Origin: Serripes groenlandicus
Taxonomy: Eukaryota > Mollusca > Bivalvia > Cardiida > Cardiidae
Length of the DNA stretch: 64,000 bases
Reading direction: 5' to 3'
Assembly (NCBI GenBank): GCA_031761405.1
Contig: JASEVX010000008.1
Span: 42,689,269 to 42,753,268, forward strand
In this document: positions 1 to 11,450 of the stretch, in pieces
Layout: each line of letters begins with the position of its first letter
Numbering within the stretch: position 1 is the first letter of the stretch
Notes under the pieces: generated by a model
Told to the model about the DNA's origin: nothing
The model's database searches: none
What the model saw: the letters and a program-made list of their open reading frames with translations, nothing else
Made by a program: the position numbers and the translations under genes

Positions 1-215
1 ATCCATCCTGCTTTGTATCAACCACAACAACTCAATCATGCCCTCTGTGTGACCTTACTTACTTCGTAAGGTCTATCAATGGGGTAATACACTGGATTTA
101 TCATTTGCATGCCTTGTTTTTCGTTTCGACAAGAATGCTAACTACACCCACCTTTCAAAGATTTTACAACTTGCGCTAGCTCCAACAAACCACACACATA
201 TTAGTTATCCAATCA

Positions 216-460
216 GTGTTCCCATTGTATTTTCATGCTTATATGTTCAATCTCTTTTGCTATTTTCTTCTTGATGTGCTAATTTTTTCACTTTTTCATA
301 TTTTCATGTTTATATGTTTCGATCTCTTTTTCTTGCTTAATTTTTCATATTTTCATACTGATATGTTCGATTTTTTTTTTTTTTTTCTCCTTGATGTGCT
401 CATTTTCTCATATTTTCATGTTTATATGTTCGATATTCTTTTTCTTTTGTACAATACTCT
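216..460. repeat. degenerate tandem repeat, TC/T-rich
   Basis: About four imperfect units built on TTTTCATGTTTATATGTTCG followed by a T/C-rich run. Open frames here are phenylalanine-rich translations of the repeat and are not taken as genes. Confidence 0.6.
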
Positions 461-540
461 GTGTTAGTAATCTATTATATTCTATTTATTGTAATGCTCT
501 TCATCTTTGGAGGAAATAAAGAATATATAGATAATCAAAT

Positions 541-770
541 TCATGTTCAGAAAGTGTCGAACCTGGCGCGTAGATCGTAGGTCGACACTCAAACTTATGG
601 TCAGAATAGTGTTGAACCTGGCGCGTAGATCGTAGGTCGACCACTCTCAAATTTATGTTCAGAAAGTGTTGACCCTGGCGCGTAGATCGTAGGTCGACAC
701 TCAAATTTATGTTCAGAAAGTGTTGACCTGGCGCGTAGATCGTAGGTCGACACTCACATTATGTTCACAA
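541..770. repeat. four-copy tandem repeat of about 58 bp
   Basis: Four units share CTGGCGCGTAGATCGTAGGT and end in GTCGACACTC. Each unit can fold, because GTGTCGA near its start pairs with TCGACAC near its end. Units differ by single-base indels, which may be sequencing error at this end of the window. Confidence 0.8.
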
Positions 771-1368
771 CTTTCTCAGTTCCATAATCAGAAAGTGTTC
801 AAACTCAGATGGAAGAACCTGTAGCACCTGACATAATGACTATTGTCAAAGCCATGATCAGAGTCCTCACAATATCAAATATACAAACAACACCTTTCAA
901 CACATACAGAAATAATAACAAAATCACATACCAAAATGCACATAAATATTACTGATATTTTCTACTAATAAATATAAATACTTTACCATAAAACAGAAAA
1001 TATACTCAAAATAAAACTAAATTTAACCTCATAACTATATCTCCTATACCATAAATGACTGCAACAAAATTAACTTTAAAAGGGTTTAATCTCATTTTAT
1101 TTTATACACCTTAAAAAGGGTACATATAATCATAATGTAATCAGAAAGTAATCACGAATACAGGTTAAATCTTTCCATGAGTAAATGATTACATAACATT
1201 ACAACTGACTCAATAACAAGTAATCATTACATCTGATTACTGCAAACTGAATAATTACAGCTTATTACAAATTAATATTACAGATTACCCAGCTGTCTGC
1301 ATACGAGAGCCAGTGCACCACTACCTGAACACATAAGTATTAAGTGTCGAACCACAATTTACTAAGTT
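771..1368. other. AT-rich sequence, nothing recognised
   Basis: No long reading frame or known element. The segment 1120-1290 repeats short GTAATCA/TGATTAC words in both orientations. Confidence 0.4.
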
Positions 1369-2760
1369 ATGGCCACAATTCTTAAATCACAACATAGTTA
1401 GCCAATCAAAACAGCCGTTTCATCTTTGCTGCTTTATGGTAATAAGACTGATGTAAGTCTATGTGTATATGTACAAGTATACTAAACTACGGTTTGTGTA
1501 CCTGTAACTGTTATAATATACACACAACCAGTAAGTATAACTATACAACACACACACCCAGTTAGTATACTGTACAATACACACACACCACAGTTAGTAT
1601 ACAACTGCTACATATACACACACCAGTAGATACTAGTACAACTTCAACATAGTAACATAACGCAAACAGTTAGTAACTATTTGTACATATACGCACAACA
1701 GTTAGTATATTGTAACATATACGCACAACAGTTATTAGTATATATAGTACATAGTACTCACAACAGTTAGTAACTTGTACATCATACGCACAAACAGTTA
1801 GTACAATTGTACATATACAAGCACACGACTAGTTATACCAACCCCCAACAGAATACCCAACTTAATAGTCTACATATACACTATTCCCCACGCCCCCCCC
1901 CCTCCTACAATACACCAGTAAGTATACTCGCTACATATACACACACAAAGTTAACCCCCCCCCCCCCCCAAACTCCGTCAACAAACCACACACGCACACC
2001 TCTAAACAGCATACCTCCCCAGGATAACACACGTAAATATATAAAAAATTATACACCCCCGTAAGAATACTCTTACAGGTCCACACAACTACACAGTAAT
2101 ACTCGTAATATAACACATACCAGTTAGTATACTCGTACATAAATACACACCAGTTAGTATACTCGTACATATATACAACCATAATCATACGATACACAGC
2201 TCACACGTCACCTTAACATATAGACTCAATGATACAACTACTAGCATCAGTAACAGTAATATACACACCAGTATATATTCGTACAGATATCACACTCACA
2301 CTCACTTCCACCAGTTAGTATTACTCGTACATATACACACACCAGTAAGAATACTCGTACATAACTGGTATGTGTAAGGTAGGTACGAGTATACCTGTAC
2401 TGGTAGTGTCATTAGCAGTTAGTACTGCACTTACACGTAACTTACCCAGTTAGTACTATACCAGTTAGTACTAATCGTATATACACATCAGTAGTATACT
2501 CGTAATGTACACAAAGCATAGTACTGTACACATACAATAGACCTACTCGTACATATACATACACAACAGTTTAGATACACAAACAGTTAGATTACTTGTA
2601 CATATACAATCCCTCAGTTTATTACCATAAAGCAGCAAAGATGAAACGGCTGTTTTGATTGGCTAAACTAAGTTGTGGCACAACTTAGTAAAATTGTAGC
2701 CACAAACTATATATCTTGTGGCACAACATTAGTAACTTGTGGCCACAAGTTATTAAGTTG
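1369..2760. mobile_element. inverted-arm element with microsatellite-like core
   Basis: The left arm (about 1369-1442) and right arm (about 2617-2760) are inverted copies. Both contain TTAGCCAATCAAAACAGCCG running on into CTTTGCTGCTTTATGGTAAT, and both have outer TGGCCACAA words. The core, about 1480-2610, is a degraded array of roughly 30-bp units such as CAGTTAGTATACTCGTACAT followed by ATACACACA. No coding frame. It could be a non-autonomous TIR element whose centre became a minisatellite. Confidence 0.65.
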
Positions 2761-3119
2761 TCCTGAAAAGTGTTGGCGATGTAATTCAGTGAACCCACCC
2801 CTACCATTTACCTGATCACAATCTATGGCTTGGAAATTGAAAAAAAAAAATGCAAAATAATTTGACAAAAGAATATTCCCCGATTCGCAATATGTAAGCA
2901 TTGCAAAAAGTCCAACAAGTCTGATTATGTAGTTCCCATTCCGATGGCTAAGAGTGAAACGGTTGTAACTATATGTAATTTTAAAGACACCAGTTACAAC
3001 TGTTTAGCGCTTAGCCAACGATTTGTCTATTGGATAGGCTTGTAATTTTGAAGACAATTTTTACCGATACAATTCTGAATTTTACAGGGAAGAAAAATTA
3101 AAGAATATCTGCAAGTGAA

Positions 3120-3262
3120 CAGATTTTGATCCATTTTGCACTTGCAGGCGTAATTTGACGCATCTTCAGCAGACGACTTTTAGGAAAACATTCTCACCCA
3201 AAAAGAAAAATTTGTTCAAAATGAGCAAATGCTCCCTTTGTCACAACGTGTCTCCCTCTATT
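3120..3262. repeat. decayed TTAA-MITE copy
   Basis: Matches the central part of the abundant MITE: TTCAGCAGACGACTTT, then the AAAATGAGCAAATG hairpin loop region and TTTGTCACAA. Ends are lost. Confidence 0.5.
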
Positions 3263-3367
3263 CGATCCGGGACTTGTTAATTACGTATTGAATTAGTAGC
3301 TCAGATTCACAAAGACATTCCGAAAAAAATGATCAATATTAAAGTTTTATAAGAATTCTTGGGCAAA

Positions 3368-3535
3368 TTTAATTGTGTCCCCTATAACTAAAAGTGGAAA
3401 ACATTGTGGCACAAAAGGAGAATATGCTCGTATTTGAGCAAATTCTTCTTTTGTCACTATGTTTTTCAAAAAGCCGTCAGCTGCAGAGGCGTCAGAAAGC
3501 GTCTTTATATGTAAAAGGCGTAAAGGACATTTACG
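3368..3535 (-). repeat. partial TTAA-MITE copy
   Basis: Contains GTGGAAAACATTGTGGCA, the central hairpin, and CTGCAGAGGCGTCAGAAAGC close to its right end. The terminal GGGTTAA is degraded. Confidence 0.65.
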
Positions 3536-3929
3536 GTTAACACATGTTAATAATTATTAATTTAGTTGAATTAAATTAAAACTAAAGCGGATTAGAAATA
3601 AAAATCACCTACCATATTGACGGTCAATACTCCTTGGCAACAAATGTAGAGCCAATTCACACAACAAAACCCTCACTTAGCATTAAATTCCCATCGTCAG
3701 TTTTCACTGTCTAAGGCAGTACCCGTAAAAAACTGGTCAATTGAATTAAAACACAAACATTCGTCCTGGACTATTCCAATATGTCATAACACGCCGCCCG
3801 AGATACTATCGGGTATAGATTCTGTCGGGTATATTGTACGATTGAACGAAACACGCTATATACGTAATACTACTATCTAAAATGGTTTTCTTATACCCCT
3901 CGCACCATGCAGAATTAAACTATTTGGCG

Positions 3930-4070
3930 AGCATAATATATAGTACTCCATAGGGACTCCAATGTATAAGGACGGGTGTGGTTGAATAGCGTCACGCATC
4001 GCTAACGCTTTTATATGGTCGAAGTAGGTAAAACATATACAGCGCAAAGCGTGTCTTCCCGATTGTCCCA

Positions 4071-4168
<98 letters not shown>

Positions 4169-4600
4169 TCCTCTCTCTCCTCTCCTCTCTCTCCTCTTCT
4201 CCTCTCTCTCTCCTCTCTCCTCTCTCTCTCTCTCCTCTCCTCTCTCTCCTCTCTCTCCTTCTTCTCTCTCTCTCCTCTCTCTCTCTCTCTTTCTCTCTAT
4301 CTGAAATATTCTGTATATGCGACAATAAAGAATAAATACTAATAAAATGTGATTAGTGTTTTTAATCGATATATCTGAATCTACATCTAATTAATTTCCA
4401 CTTAATAATATATTTTAAAAAGTATCCGTGTAATCAAAGACCTAGGTCTTTGGTGTAATATAATAATATCCATAGGGAACTCCAATGTATAAGACGGGTG
4501 TGGTTGAAATAGCGTCACGCATCGCCTAACGCTCTTTATATGGTCGAAGTAGGTAAAAACATATACAGCGCCCACAGAGTGTCTTCCCGATTGTCCCACA

Positions 4601-4605
<5 letters not shown>
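3930..4605. repeat. direct duplication of a ~145-bp block
   Basis: 3930-4076 and 4455-4605 carry the same text (ACTCCAATGTATAAG, GGGTGTGGTTGAA, GCGTCACGCATCGC, GTGTCTTCCCGATTGTCCCA), each running into a CT microsatellite. Differences are mainly single-base indels. Confidence 0.75.
4071..4305. repeat. (CT)n microsatellite
   Basis: Long interrupted CT/TC run. Open frames across it on both strands are Ser/Leu or Arg/Glu runs and are artefacts. Confidence 0.95.
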
Positions 4606-4637
<32 letters not shown>

Positions 4638-4700
4638 CTCTCTACCTCTCTCTCATCTCCTCTCTCTCTCTCTCTCTCTCTACTCTCCTCTCCATCTCTC
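4602..4700. repeat. (CT)n microsatellite, second tract
   Basis: Interrupted CT run following the duplicated block. A third short tract is at 4757-4799, and both are followed by ACGGAAATCAAC and TAGGAGTATGTTTCAAT. Confidence 0.9.
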
Positions 4701-4904
4701 TACGGAAATCAACTTAGGAGTATGTTTCAATACTATATTCAGTATATTGTCCCACAAACTCTCTCTCCCTCTCTCTCTCTCTCCTCTCTCTCTCTCTACG
4801 GAAATCAACCTTAGGAGTATGTTTCAATAACCCCCATCCATACTACATATGACCACACCTCAGGACGATAGTGGCTGAGTGTGTAGGCGTCGGCCATCGG
4901 GTGA

Positions 4905-5379
4905 AGAGCCGAATACGGGAAAGGTGAGAATAACAGTCCGGTTATTTTGCCAATCATTCCAAGTTCACATCAATTCATTGTTTTGCCACAAACACATTCA
5001 ATTATATTAGAGTAATTTAATTATCTTGTATCTTATGCTATAAGCATATTGTTTTGTTTAACGCAAATAAAATATTTGTATTTGTATTGTATATTGTATT
5101 TAACAACGGTTATTCTCCACCATTCATTTGTTGTTGCCTTAACATGCAATCATATATAACATGTTTTTCCGAGACAAAGAAATAGAAATGCTAAAAGTAC
5201 CCACCTCATAATGACTCTAGTCCGCCGTCTTGTCACTGGGTAGCATAAAGTTCAAATAATCACTAATAATGTCCTGAACATATTCCGGGTAAATATTAAC
5301 TATATACCGGATCCTTCTTTCTCGTTTAACAGGATAAACTTGTTCTCGATCCTATGGCCCCTCCTACAATGGTCACCAA
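4905..5379. repeat. left copy of a block duplicated across the gap
   Basis: From AGTCCGGTTATTTTGC on, the text matches 5580-5995 but carries many one-base insertions (for example ATTTGTATTTGTATTG and TCCTCCTACAATGG). The right copy reads as the cleaner version. Confidence 0.8.
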
Positions 5380-5579
5380 NNNNNNNNNNNNNNNNNNNNN
5401 NNNNNNNNNNNNNNNNNNNNNNNNNNNNNNNNNNNNNNNNNNNNNNNNNNNNNNNNNNNNNNNNNNNNNNNNNNNNNNNNNNNNNNNNNNNNNNNNNNNN
5501 NNNNNNNNNNNNNNNNNNNNNNNNNNNNNNNNNNNNNNNNNNNNNNNNNNNNNNNNNNNNNNNNNNNNNNNNNNNNNNN
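5380..5579. other. assembly gap (200 N)
   Basis: Exactly 200 ambiguous bases. The flanks are the two near-identical copies of one block, so the gap may be an artefact of uncollapsed alleles or an unmerged overlap. Confidence 0.98.
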
Positions 5580-5995
5580 AGTCCGGTTATTTTGCATATT
5601 CCAAGTTCACATCATTTCATTGTTTGCACAAACATTCAATTATATTAGAGTAATTTAATTATTTGTATTTTATGCTATAAGCATATTGTTTGTTTAACGC
5701 AATAAAATATTTGTATTGTATTGTATATTGTATTTAACAACGGTATTTCCACCATTCATTTGTTTGCCTTAACATGCAATCATATATACATGTTTTTCCG
5801 ACAAAGAAATAGAAATGTAAAGTACCCACCATAATGACTCTAGTCCGCCGTCTTGTCCTGGGTAGCATAAAGTTCAATATCCTAATAATGTCTGAACATA
5901 TTCCGGTAAATATTATATATTACCGGATCTTCTTTCTCGTTTACAGGTAAACTTGTTCGATCTATGGGCCCCCTACATGGTCACCAACCCTACAA
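5580..5995. repeat. right copy of the duplicated block
   Basis: Begins AGTCCGGTTATTTTGC and continues to GGTCACCAACC, in the same order as 4905-5379. No coding function recognised. Confidence 0.8.
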
Positions 5996-6586
5996 CAGTT
6001 CCAGAACATCTGCTCACAATGTATTAAATGCGGCAGTATGGGGACCTTCTTAAAGGGACTGAATCCCATATGAGAAAAAAGCGAAAAAAAAGAAAATTGT
6101 TAAAAATTGCTACTACCTTGATGTTTTTGCATGTAAGGCATTGATATTTGCTGACTGATATTCTACAATATATGCACACTATTAATATTGCGGAGATTTT
6201 TCGTTATTTTGCATTGTAAAATCTACTGGGTTAGTAACCCAGTAAATCTAAAAATATCGCTGTATATTTATCACGTGATCACTACAACCGAATTGACAAT
6301 CTCCTTCGCAGAGTTATCGTTGCTTACACTCACGCATACATGAATGTAATGAGTCGATAGTGTTAGAGAATGCCGAATTGAATCCACAAATTCAAATGAG
6401 CAAGAGGAAATTCCACGGTATATTTAAACGGGAAAACACGGAGCGGACGTTTTTTTTAACTGCTTATTTCCTATGAAATAATGAAAAACAAGACTTGTAC
6501 GACCTTCTACAACATTCCGTTACATACATATCGACGTATTTTGGATTAATTAGAATAAGTATAAAATATAACGGTTTTGGACCATT

Positions 6587-7018
6587 ATGGTGTTCAGTCC
6601 CTTTAATTCATCACTTGCTTCTTCCACACCGGTCAGCTACAAAAATGCTTTAAAGCACTACACCAATTTTCACCAAAATTACTATCCGGATTATGTTACA
6701 CTACCGGCATCAGTTGCACAGGTCGCCAAGTTCATAACAGTATGCCACCTCCGAGGTTTGAAACCCTCAACTATTTCTTCTTTCATATCAGCGCTCGCTT
6801 ATGTTCATAAAATACAGGGTCTACCAAATCCTACAACATACTTTGTTATACATAAGTTATTGCACATCACTAGACGCTATAACATACCAGATAAACGACG
6901 TCCTTTCACGTTGGATTTTCTTCGTCAACTTCTAACAACACTTTCACCCATTACTCCAGATAGGTATAACCTAATCCTATTTAAAGCCATGTTCCTAACT
7001 GCCTTTTTCAGTTTATTT
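6587..7018 (+). pseudogene. tyrosine recombinase/integrase N-terminal fragment
   Basis: The frame starting at 6587 reads MVFSPFNSSLASSTPVSYKN and carries the helical core-binding pattern of tyrosine recombinases (SYKNALKHYTNF, LKPSTISSFISALAYVHK, RRPFTLDFLRQLL). It reaches LFKAMFLTAFFSLF, the point where family members normally continue with an Arg-containing catalytic segment. The frame then leaves family sequence, with a GT at 7019-7020 that could be a donor. No Arg/His/Tyr catalytic residues are found downstream. DIRS/Ngaro retrotransposons and Cryptons encode such proteins. I infer a truncated transposon relic; an exon of a split gene is the alternative. Confidence 0.7.
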
Positions 7019-7324
7019 GTAGTATGTAGTAATAATAAGAGTCAATATGTGTGTATGAGATGGCATAAACTATGTAATTACGTTATATCTTTTGTTTTAA
7101 TCACAGTGCCGTCTCTTTGAAGAAAATTAATATCTTCTGTTTTCAATATTGTCTTTAATCTCTTAATTAAAGCCAACTAATAAAGTAGATACAATCTTAT
7201 CTGTTGGTGTTAACAAAGGGAATATCTGTTTCACGTTGTTTTTATTATAATAATTGACGTCTTAACACGACGTTTATTATGTCTCTCCCTGTATACAGGG
7301 GAGATATATTGTTTTTGTCCTAGA

Positions 7325-7341
7325 TGTCTGTCTGTCTGTCC

Positions 7342-7372
<31 letters not shown>

Positions 7373-7421
7373 CGAAATCGTGTCTGTCTGTATGTCTGTC
7401 CGAAATCGTGTCCGCTCCATA
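7325..7421. repeat. (GTCT)n microsatellite
   Basis: TGTCTGTCTGTC run with two interruptions by CCGAAATCGTGTC. It forms the left edge of the tandem-core region that follows. Confidence 0.95.
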
Positions 7422-7640
7422 TCTCCAAGACGGCTTGAAGGATTTTCATGAAACTTGGGTCACATGTTCACCTCATCAAGGCAATGTGCAGAACCCATGT
7501 CTCGACCATCCCGGTTCAAGGTCACAGTTGAAGGTCAAAAGTTTGAGACTTTATTTCGTGTCCGCTCAATATCTCCAAGACGGCTTGAAGGATTTTCATG
7601 AAACTTGGGTCAGATGTTCACCTCATCAAGGCAATGTGCA
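7405..7640 (+). repeat. two-copy ~140-bp repeat
   Basis: TCCAAGACGGCTTGAAGGAT and the following CATGAAACTTGGGTCA occur at about 7424 and 7567, each running to GGCAATGTGCAGAA. The frame across both copies stays open, but the phrase repeats as DNA and is not accepted as a gene. Confidence 0.75.
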
Positions 7641-8560
7641 GAAAACCAGCCAGATGTGCCCTTGCATGACTGGATTATGGCCCTTGAAGTTGTCAAAATT
7701 GCTATAATACAGATTGTGAACACGATCAAGTCTTCAGTTTTGATTGTATCTCCATCAAACTTAAAGTAGATATCCATGGGAGCTAGGTTCCTTTCGCTTA
7801 CCAGCCAGATCCGCCCTTGCAAGACTGGATTATGGCCTTTGAAATTGTCAAAATTGCTATAATAGTGCTTGTGAACGCGATCAAGTCTTCAGTTTTGATG
7901 GATCTCAATCAAACTTATACAGTAGTTAGATATCTATGAGAGCTCGGTTCCTTTCGCTAACCAGCCAAAACCGCCCATGCAAGACTGGATTATGGCCCTT
8001 GAAATTGTCAAAATTGCTATAATACAGCTTGTGAACACAATAGAGCCTCCATTTACTATTTGATCTTCACTAAACTAAGATAGTAGTTAAATATTGATAA
8101 GAGCTTGGTTCCTTTTGCAAACCAGCCAGATCCATCCATGTAAGGCTTGATTATGGCTCTTGAAGTTGTCAAAATTGCTATAATACAGCTTGTGAACATG
8201 ATAAAGTCTTCAGTTTTAATTGTATCTCCATCAAACTTATACAGTAGTTAGATATCCATGAGAGCTCGGTTCCTTTTGCTAACCGGCCAGATCCGCCCAT
8301 GCAAGACTGGATTATGGTCTTGAAATTGTCAAAATTGCTATAATACAGCTTGTGAAAACAATAGAGCCTCCATTTACAATTGGATCTTCACCAAACTTAG
8401 AAAGTAGTTAAATATTGATGTAAGCTCGGTTCCTTTCGAAACCAGAAAGATGTGCCCTTGCATGACTAGATTATGGGCCTTGAAATTGTCAAAATTGCTA
8501 TAATACAGCTTGTGAAGACAATAGAGCTTCCATTTACTATCCGATCTTCACCATACATAC
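7640..8560. repeat. six-copy tandem repeat of about 160 bp
   Basis: Units start near 7645, 7801, 7961, 8120, 8281 and 8441 with ACCAGCCAGATCCGCCC-like text, followed by TGTCAAAATTGCTATAATAC and AGCTCGGTTCCTTT. Copies are 80-90% alike by eye. Confidence 0.85.
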
Positions 8561-8649
8561 ATGCTCTGGATTGAAAATGACCAAAGAACTATCCCAGTAG
8601 AGTACAGGCCTCTCTGGTTTAAATATTAGGCTATTTAAAAGGAAACAAG

Positions 8650-9385
8650 ATGTGTTTGTGAAACACTGATGCCCCCGAATGGCAACATCTAGGTCAAAGG
8701 TCAAGGTCGCAAGGTCAAAAATGTTGGTACTGACAGAAAGGTCATGTCACAAGGAATACACATGTGAAATATGGTAGCCGTACCTGTTATGGTTCAAAAG
8801 TAATGGCCAAGGTTAAAGTTTTTTTCGAGAATGGCAACATCTAGGTCAAAGGTCAAGGTCGCAAGGTCAAAAATGTTGGTACTGACGGAAAGGTAATGTC
8901 ACAAGGAATACACATGTGAAATATGGTAGCCGTACCTGTTATGGTTCAAAAGTAGTGGTCAAGGTTAAAGTTTTGTTCGTGCAGACAGGCCAAAAACTAC
9001 ATCTAGGTCAAAGGTCAAGGTCGCAAGGTCAAAAATGTTGGTACTGACAAAAAGGTAATGTCACAAGGAATACACATGTGAAATATGGTAGCCGTACCTG
9101 TTATGGTTCAAAAATAATGGCCAAGGTTAAAGGTTTTTTTCGAGAATGGCAACATCTAGGTCAAAGGTCAAGGTCGCAAGGTCAAACATTTTGGTACTGA
9201 CAGAAAGGTAATGTCACAAGGAATACACATGTGAAATATGGTAGCCGTACCTGTTATGGTTCAAAGGAAGTGGTCAAGGTTAAAGTTGTTTTCGTGCAGA
9301 CAGACAGACAGACGTGCAGACAGACGTGCAGACGTGCAGACAGGCCAACAACTAGATGCCTACCGAATCGGAGATTCCGGGGGCA
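8650..9385. mobile_element. tandem-core element with AGGTCA direct repeats
   Basis: The left end has GAAACACTGATGCCCCC and the right end GATTCCGGGGGCATAAAAAG, so the tips are inverted (ATGCCCCC/GGGGGCAT). The core has four units of about 152-162 bp containing AGGTCAAAGGTCAAGGTCGC and ACAAGGAATACACATGTGAA. Just before the right end lies a GCAGACAGAC/GTGCAGAC microsatellite (about 9293-9340). No protein coding is seen. Confidence 0.75.
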
Positions 9386-9534
9386 TAAAAAGGTATAAAT
9401 AGTGTTTGTAATCCCATTCTTTAATTTATCATTTTATTTTATATATAAAGACACTTTTATTTGCAGTTATTGTCTGATGTCATGTATTAAAACAGCAGTC
9501 AATCATATTCTGCATCAGGTTTTATTTTAAAACA

Positions 9535-9975
9535 GAATGGATTTAGGACATCCCATACAATCATGGAATAACAGTTCTTATGGTGATTACTGGAGAGGAA
9601 ATGCATATAAGCAGTTAGTGATATACCCCTTGGTCATTGGTACCTGTCTATACTATGAAATGCATCTTTGACTGTGGGGCAATATTCTTTCCTGCATACA
9701 CATCAAAACAGTAAATGGGTTGAGATCAACCTGTACAATCATGAAATCACAGCTGCTATGGCGATAATGGGAGAGGAAGTTCATATAGGCAGTTAGTGAT
9801 ATACCCGTTGATCATTGGTGCCTGTCAAAACAATGATAATTGCATGCATATTTGACTGTGGGATAATATAACTACCTGCATCAACATCAAACAATGGAAT
9901 ATATTGAGAGAAACCCATTTACTGATGGAATTACAGCTGTTATGACGATGACAGGAGAGGAACTTCAGCTGATTA
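9535..9975. repeat. three-copy degenerate repeat of about 180 bp
   Basis: Copies begin near 9551, 9730 and 9912 with ACAATCATGGAATAACAG-like text, then GGAGAGGAA and GCAGTTAGTGATATACCC. No open frame spans the copies. Confidence 0.65.
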
Positions 9976-10189
9976 CATATAATACTAACGGATTCATACA
10001 AGGTAATGTTTATTAATGGATCAGTTTATCAAAATCATATCAAGCTTGTTTTATCTAATTAAATGTAGTATATATAAAGAAAGTCATGTTTTTTTATTGC
10101 ACAGTTTGTGTTTTTTATGATCACATTTTGTCTGATGTCCTTCAGTCACACACCATCAACAATTGCCTTGTGAACAATCTACAGGCAAC

Positions 10190-11450
10190 ATTTTACAATA
10201 GCTAATATGAATGAAAGTTTATCAGAGAATCATCTCTATCAAATATTGGCCAAGTTATAGACAGGGTCCTGTGAGGTGAAAAACTAAGTTTCAATGTCAA
10301 TTTGAAGGAACATATTGAAAACACTCAGAATGCCTTATTTTAAACTTAAGCATGTTGAAATGTTTTCAAAATAACTGTTTTGATGATATCTAGGCTAAGT
10401 TTAAATATTTTCAGTCATAAACTGGGTCATGTTGGGTCATAAACTAGGTCACTCCACCAAATTGAATGAAAATCTTGTTAATCTAGAAACCACACTTTGC
10501 CTTCAGCAGCTTGAAGCTTTGTCAGAATGTTTGTCTTGACAATATCTAGACCTAGTACGAATAAGGGTCATGGTGGGTGACGGTCAGAAACTACGTCACT
10601 AGACCAAATTGAAGGAGCATTTTGTTAACACTCAGACATTTTGAATGCTGCATTTTTAATTTTAACATGTTGAAATTTTGTCAGAATTGGTGTTTTGGTA
10701 AAATCTAGACTAAAATATAGGTCATGTTGGATAAAAACAACAATGAGCTCCAAAGAAAAACATTTGAGAAAAATCTTGTAAACATGCTTGACCTCAAGGT
10801 TTGATTCAACATCTTGAAACTTTGTCAGAATGGTCGCCTGATGATTATTGATATCTATGCCAAGTTCAAATATTGGTCAAGTCGGAACACAAGGTCACTA
10901 GACCAAATTAAAGGAAAATCTTGTTAACACTCTGACAGCTGTTCTTTTAATGTTAGCATGTTGAAATTTTGGCAGAATGGATGTTTTGAGCATTGCTTTT
11001 AACCCAGAAACTATGTCACTAAGCCTAATTCATGGAAAGACTTGTTTTCACTATTGTTATTTTTTACCTTTCGTATTGATTATGTTCATGTGATGAATTG
11101 AATGTTAAAATTGTTGAAGATTTGACTTTGTTAATATCTAAGCACCTATGTTTTGTTTTGTGTTTTTAATTGACCTAGTTAGAGGATTTAAAACTTCAGC
11201 TTGTATAAGACATTATAGGTGCAGTGAATGTTAAGCAAACCGTAATCCAAATGGTTTCAGGACTAAACTTATCATTTAACGACTAAACTTCACATGCTGA
11301 TTATCACATAGATCGTAGCATATAAAACGTTTAATCCCTACGTCAATATTGACCCTTTCTGCTCTTGGTAACCTTTTTATATAGGCTGTGGTAGCCAGGT
11401 GAGCAATATAGGCAAATCTTGGCCTTCTTGTTTAAAAAAAGGGACATTTG
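10190..11450 (-). mobile_element. tandem-core element, minus orientation (decayed)
   Basis: The core repeats CCAAATTGAAGGAAAATCTTG-type text about every 145 bp; it is the reverse complement of the core at 60840-61560. The right edge, GGTGAGCAATATAGG...GGCCTTCTTGTTT, is the reverse complement of the head of A-type elements (AACAAGAAGGCC...CTCACCT). Confidence 0.6.

Noticed and set aside
4015..4335. Ser/Leu-rich and Arg/Glu-rich reading frames across the CT tracts
   Set aside because: Pure translations of a dinucleotide repeat, open on both strands.
5949..6054. Possible exon after TTTACAG reading KLVRSMGPLHGHQPYNSSRT
   Set aside because: 35 residues with a stop, no recognisable family, in a block that is duplicated with errors across the gap.
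7324..7707. 127-residue frame SVCLSVC...SAPYLQDGLKDFHETW
   Set aside because: The start is a GTCT microsatellite and the rest a tandem DNA repeat; no start context, splice support or domain.
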